From assembly GCA_002726845.1 (NCBI GenBank), contig PBSP01000013.1, forward strand, positions 1 through 6,187: 6,187 nucleotides of DNA, written 5' to 3'. The notes under the pieces are model-generated. The model made no database searches, was not told where the DNA came from, and worked only from the letters and a program-made list of their open reading frames with translations. A program made the position numbers and the translations under genes. Below, piece after piece: positions 3,980 through 6,187 of the stretch. Position 1 is the stretch's first letter, and each line of letters starts with the position of its first letter. Origin of the DNA: Methanobacteriota archaeon. GTDB taxonomy: Archaea > Thermoplasmatota > Poseidoniia > Poseidoniales > Poseidoniaceae.

Positions 3980-6187
3980 GACCCTCAAATCGAACTTCAA
4001 GTTGACGCGAGTCACATGATTCTCACTCCCGGTGAATCAATGAATCTAACTCTTACAATCGAAAACAACGGTTCTTCGATTGAAACGTACAGTATTGAAA
4101 CCTCAACCGTTGGTCTTTCCACGCTGTGGACTGCAACACCTTCATCCAATACCGTCTCAAACGTTTTGCCCACATACAACACGAGTACCACAATTGTAGT
4201 CCAACTTGCTGAAACAGCAACGCCGAGCGACAACGGCAAGTTTACAATTTACGTCAATGATAGCGATGATACGGTGTCCTCATCAATCGATGTGTTCGTA
4301 AGTGTGGCCGTTGTTTACAATCCCCACCTCGATGCCACAGGGGTCGGTGATCAAGGACTTCTAGCACTCCAACCGGGTCAAAGTGTTGACCTTTCCATTC
4401 CGGTAAGCAATCATGGGTCTGTCATGGACTCGTATCTATTGGAGGTTGGAGAGGAGCCAGATCTTTCTGGATGGTGGGCGAACTATTCTTCCAGTGGTTC
4501 CACCAATACGACCAACACTCCTCCATCTTGGTCAAATTCGGTAAGCGATGTGCTCATTTTTGGTAATTCCTACACATCTAAACACGGCCTTTCATCCATA
4601 CTCGAGGAATTGCTTCGAAGTGCGAACAGTCCCAGCAACACCTCGGACTTCACCACAGGAGGTCACTCGATTTCGGACCATTGGGACGATGTTAACACCA
4701 GCGGTAGTCCTCAAAACCTCTCACTCGCCTCAGGTGTCTGGGATACGGTATTGCTTCAGGACCAATCACAAACACCCGGTTTGAATCGCACAACTTCGCA
4801 GTGGCTGGAAGGTAAAAACGGAAGCATCCATCTTGCAGAGCGAATCGATGCCGAAGGAGGTGCTACAATGCTGTTCATGACGTGGGGTCATCGCAGCGGT
4901 GATTCTACGTTGACGACATTGTACCCAAATTACACTGTGATGCAAAATCGAATCGAACAAGGCTACATTGACTATCGCGACAACATCTCACTTTCAACCT
5001 CCGCTGAAGTGTACATCGCTCCAGTCGGTTTGGCTTTCAAGCACATTCACGATTCAATCGTTGGTTCAGGCGGGGATCCTTTGGATTCAACTTCAACGTT
5101 CTACCAACTCTATGACGGTGACGGCACACATCCTTCAACGTCTGGGTCGTATCTTGCGGCTTGCGTTTTGTTCACAGCCCTGACAGGTGACACTCCTGTT
5201 GGACTCACAGACAACACAACCCTTGATGCAACGCTTCGATTGACACTCCAGCAAACCGCAGCTGAAGTCGTTTTGAACGGTTCAGCAACCTACACATATC
5301 CCTGGGAAACCGCCCCGACAATCCAAGCAATGAATCAGAATACGAACATTCCTACGGGCTGGGAAGTACGCTGGCTTGACGACCAGATTGAGAATCTATC
5401 CGCCAACGGTCAGGAAACAGCCACGCTGCGAATTTCCATTCCATCGGATGCAAGTCCAGGAGCAACCGGTTTGCGATTGTATGCAGGATCGTTGTTTGGA
5501 AATCGAACAACCTCTACTCTGATGGTCGTCGATGTTCAGGCCGATTACGACCTCCAGGTGGATTTCCTTCAGTCATCCGATGCCTTCCTTCCCGCTCAAC
5601 AAACCAACACAACGGTCCGCTTGACGAATACAGGGACTGCTCCAACAACGTTCGATCATGCATTAAGCGTCACCTCTGGACCGTGTACTGTTTCGCTCTT
5701 GTCACACACCTCGACAATTGCTGTTGGCGCCAATGAGGACCTTCCGTTCCAAGTTAACGTGGGAACAAATGCGAACGTCGGAGACGTGTGTACACTTCGC
5801 CTGACATCGACACTGGATTCGGATTCCAGTGTTTCCTTCGTTCGCGACTTTTCGTTTGAAATCGATCGAGACGTTGATTTCGTTCTTCAAGGGCCGAGCG
5901 GCCCAACGCTTCTCGAACCTGCGGTCGAGACGAATTTGGAAGTGCGTGTTTTCAATACTGGAAGCGAAACAGAAACGTTTTCTCTCCAAATTAACAGCAA
6001 TGCTTCTTCTCCTGTGACTCTCACTCTTGATGGGCCTTCATCGGTCTCTGTCGCTGCTGGAGCATCGACAATTTGGACCCTTAAAGCGACGGCTTCCGTC
6101 GATTCCCTTGGATTGTATGAACGCCTCGTAACGGTCACTCACGATTCGCTTATCGAGCAGAATCTATCTTTGGATTTTGACGTCCAA
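3893..6187 (+). CDS. Secreted multidomain protein: beta-sandwich (NEW3/CARDB-like) repeats with an SGNH-hydrolase domain; open at right edge
   Basis: The reading frame is open for 765 codons and runs past the window. The ATG at 3893 is the first start after an in-frame TAA at 3869-3871 and begins a signal peptide (hydrophobic core about 8-20, cleavage after ARA, residue 29). Beta-sandwich domain 1 covers about 31-140 (LTPGESMNLTLTIENNG pattern). A second begins at about 144 (ALQPGQSVDLSIPVSNHG). An SGNH-hydrolase-like domain occupies about 214-440, and a beta-sandwich part with GWEVRW..LSANGQETATLRISIP follows (about 488-549). Domains 3 (550-657; Cys598 and Cys633 could form a disulfide) and 4 (659 onward) are similar Ig-like units. 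NEW3/CARDB-type domains usually act as spacers or carbohydrate-associated modules on extracellular proteins. Over 18 N-x-S/T sequons and only five lysines fit an exposed, possibly glycosylated archaeal surface protein. The likely role is an extracellular esterase or deacetylase, possibly on polysaccharide, but the substrate is unknown. The C-terminus, and thus any membrane or sorting anchor, is not visible. Confidence 0.92.
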   Translation, partial: MSQLSIRAVVLVGLMLLASASPIAQVARADPQIELQVDASHMILTPGESMNLTLTIENNGSSIETYSIETSTVGLSTLWTATPSSNTVSNVLPTYNTSTTIVVQLAETATPSDNGKFTIYVNDSDDTVSSSIDVFVSVAVVYNPHLDATGVGDQGLLALQPGQSVDLSIPVSNHGSVMDSYLLEVGEEPDLSGWWANYSSSGSTNTTNTPPSWSNSVSDVLIFGNSYTSKHGLSSILEELLRSANSPSNTSDFTTGGHSISDHWDDVNTSGSPQNLSLASGVWDTVLLQDQSQTPGLNRTTSQWLEGKNGSIHLAERIDAEGGATMLFMTWGHRSGDSTLTTLYPNYTVMQNRIEQGYIDYRDNISLSTSAEVYIAPVGLAFKHIHDSIVGSGGDPLDSTSTFYQLYDGDGTHPSTSGSYLAACVLFTALTGDTPVGLTDNTTLDATLRLTLQQTAAEVVLNGSATYTYPWETAPTIQAMNQNTNIPTGWEVRWLDDQIENLSANGQETATLRISIPSDASPGATGLRLYAGSLFGNRTTSTLMVVDVQADYDLQVDFLQSSDAFLPAQQTNTTVRLTNTGTAPTTFDHALSVTSGPCTVSLLSHTSTIAVGANEDLPFQVNVGTNANVGDVCTLRLTSTLDSDSSVSFVRDFSFEIDRDVDFVLQGPSGPTLLEPAVETNLEVRVFNTGSETETFSLQINSNASSPVTLTLDGPSSVSVAAGASTIWTLKATASVDSLGLYERLVTVTHDSLIEQNLSLDFDVQ
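4532..5212 (+). other. SGNH/GDSL-hydrolase-like domain within the secreted protein
   Basis: Residues about 214-440 carry the ordered blocks of an SGNH hydrolase. Block I is VLIFGNSYTS (220-229), with Ser226 as the nucleophile in a GNS rather than GDS context. The block II region is GGHSISDHWDD (256-266), with Gly257 as a candidate oxyanion residue. The block III region is WDTVLLQDQSQ (283-293). Block V is DGDGTHPSTSGSYLAACV (408-425), giving Asp410 and His413 in the DxxH arrangement. The GNS(F/Y), GG.(S/T)L..HW, WD.V.LQ.QS and DG.HPS...YLAACV pattern matches, from memory, a bacterial SGNH subfamily related to DUF4886 that is common in planctomycetes and similar bacteria. Family members hydrolyse esters, often acetyl groups on sugars; the substrate here is not predictable. 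All catalytic positions appear intact, so it is probably active. Confidence 0.82.

Noticed and set aside
4548..4784. Short open frames inside the secreted-protein gene on both strands (including 4766-4960 and 5702-6138 minus)
   Set aside because: All lie within the long open frame from 3893 that has a signal peptide and clear SGNH blocks; none has a recognisable product.

Overview
The window most likely comes from a planktonic archaeon, with marine Euryarchaeota (Poseidoniales / Marine Group II-like) as my best guess. The evidence is an aspartyl-tRNA synthetase of the archaeal/eukaryotic type (no bacterial GAD insertion), AT-rich TATA-like boxes about 26 nt upstream of two start codons as expected for leaderless archaeal transcripts, and a large secreted protein built from beta-sandwich repeats. 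The methionine adenosyltransferase is of the bacterial MetK type, so the neighbourhood mixes archaeal and bacterial ancestry. The lineage is inferred from remembered families, not from a search.

Layout. The left part (1-2489) is a minus-strand block of three tightly spaced genes, in transcription order aspS (2489-1089), an alpha/beta hydrolase of the arylformamidase/esterase kind (1078-332), and a short-chain dehydrogenase/reductase cut by the left edge (293 to <1). Gaps are 10 and 38 nt, so the three probably form one transcript. A 97-nt divergent intergenic region (2490-2586) separates this block from plus-strand metK (2587-3831). After 61 nt a large plus-strand gene begins at 3893 and stays open through the right edge (765 codons visible). 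There is no gene-free stretch longer than 100 nt.

The most interesting feature is the open gene at 3893. It encodes a secreted protein with a signal peptide, NEW3/CARDB-like beta-sandwich domains, and a complete SGNH/GDSL-hydrolase-like domain (about residues 214-440) with a GNSYT nucleophile block, a GGHSISDHW block, an LLQDQS block and a DGTHPS terminal block. The hydrolase appears to sit inside a beta-sandwich unit rather than at a domain boundary. The protein is full of N-glycosylation sequons and has only five lysines in 765 residues, fitting a surface or released enzyme acting on an extracellular ester substrate.

The genes do not make up one obvious pathway. AspRS and MetK are housekeeping enzymes (translation; AdoMet synthesis), the hydrolase and SDR look like small-molecule metabolism, and the secreted protein is a separate surface function. 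No RNA genes, CRISPR arrays, insertion sequences or attachment sites were seen.
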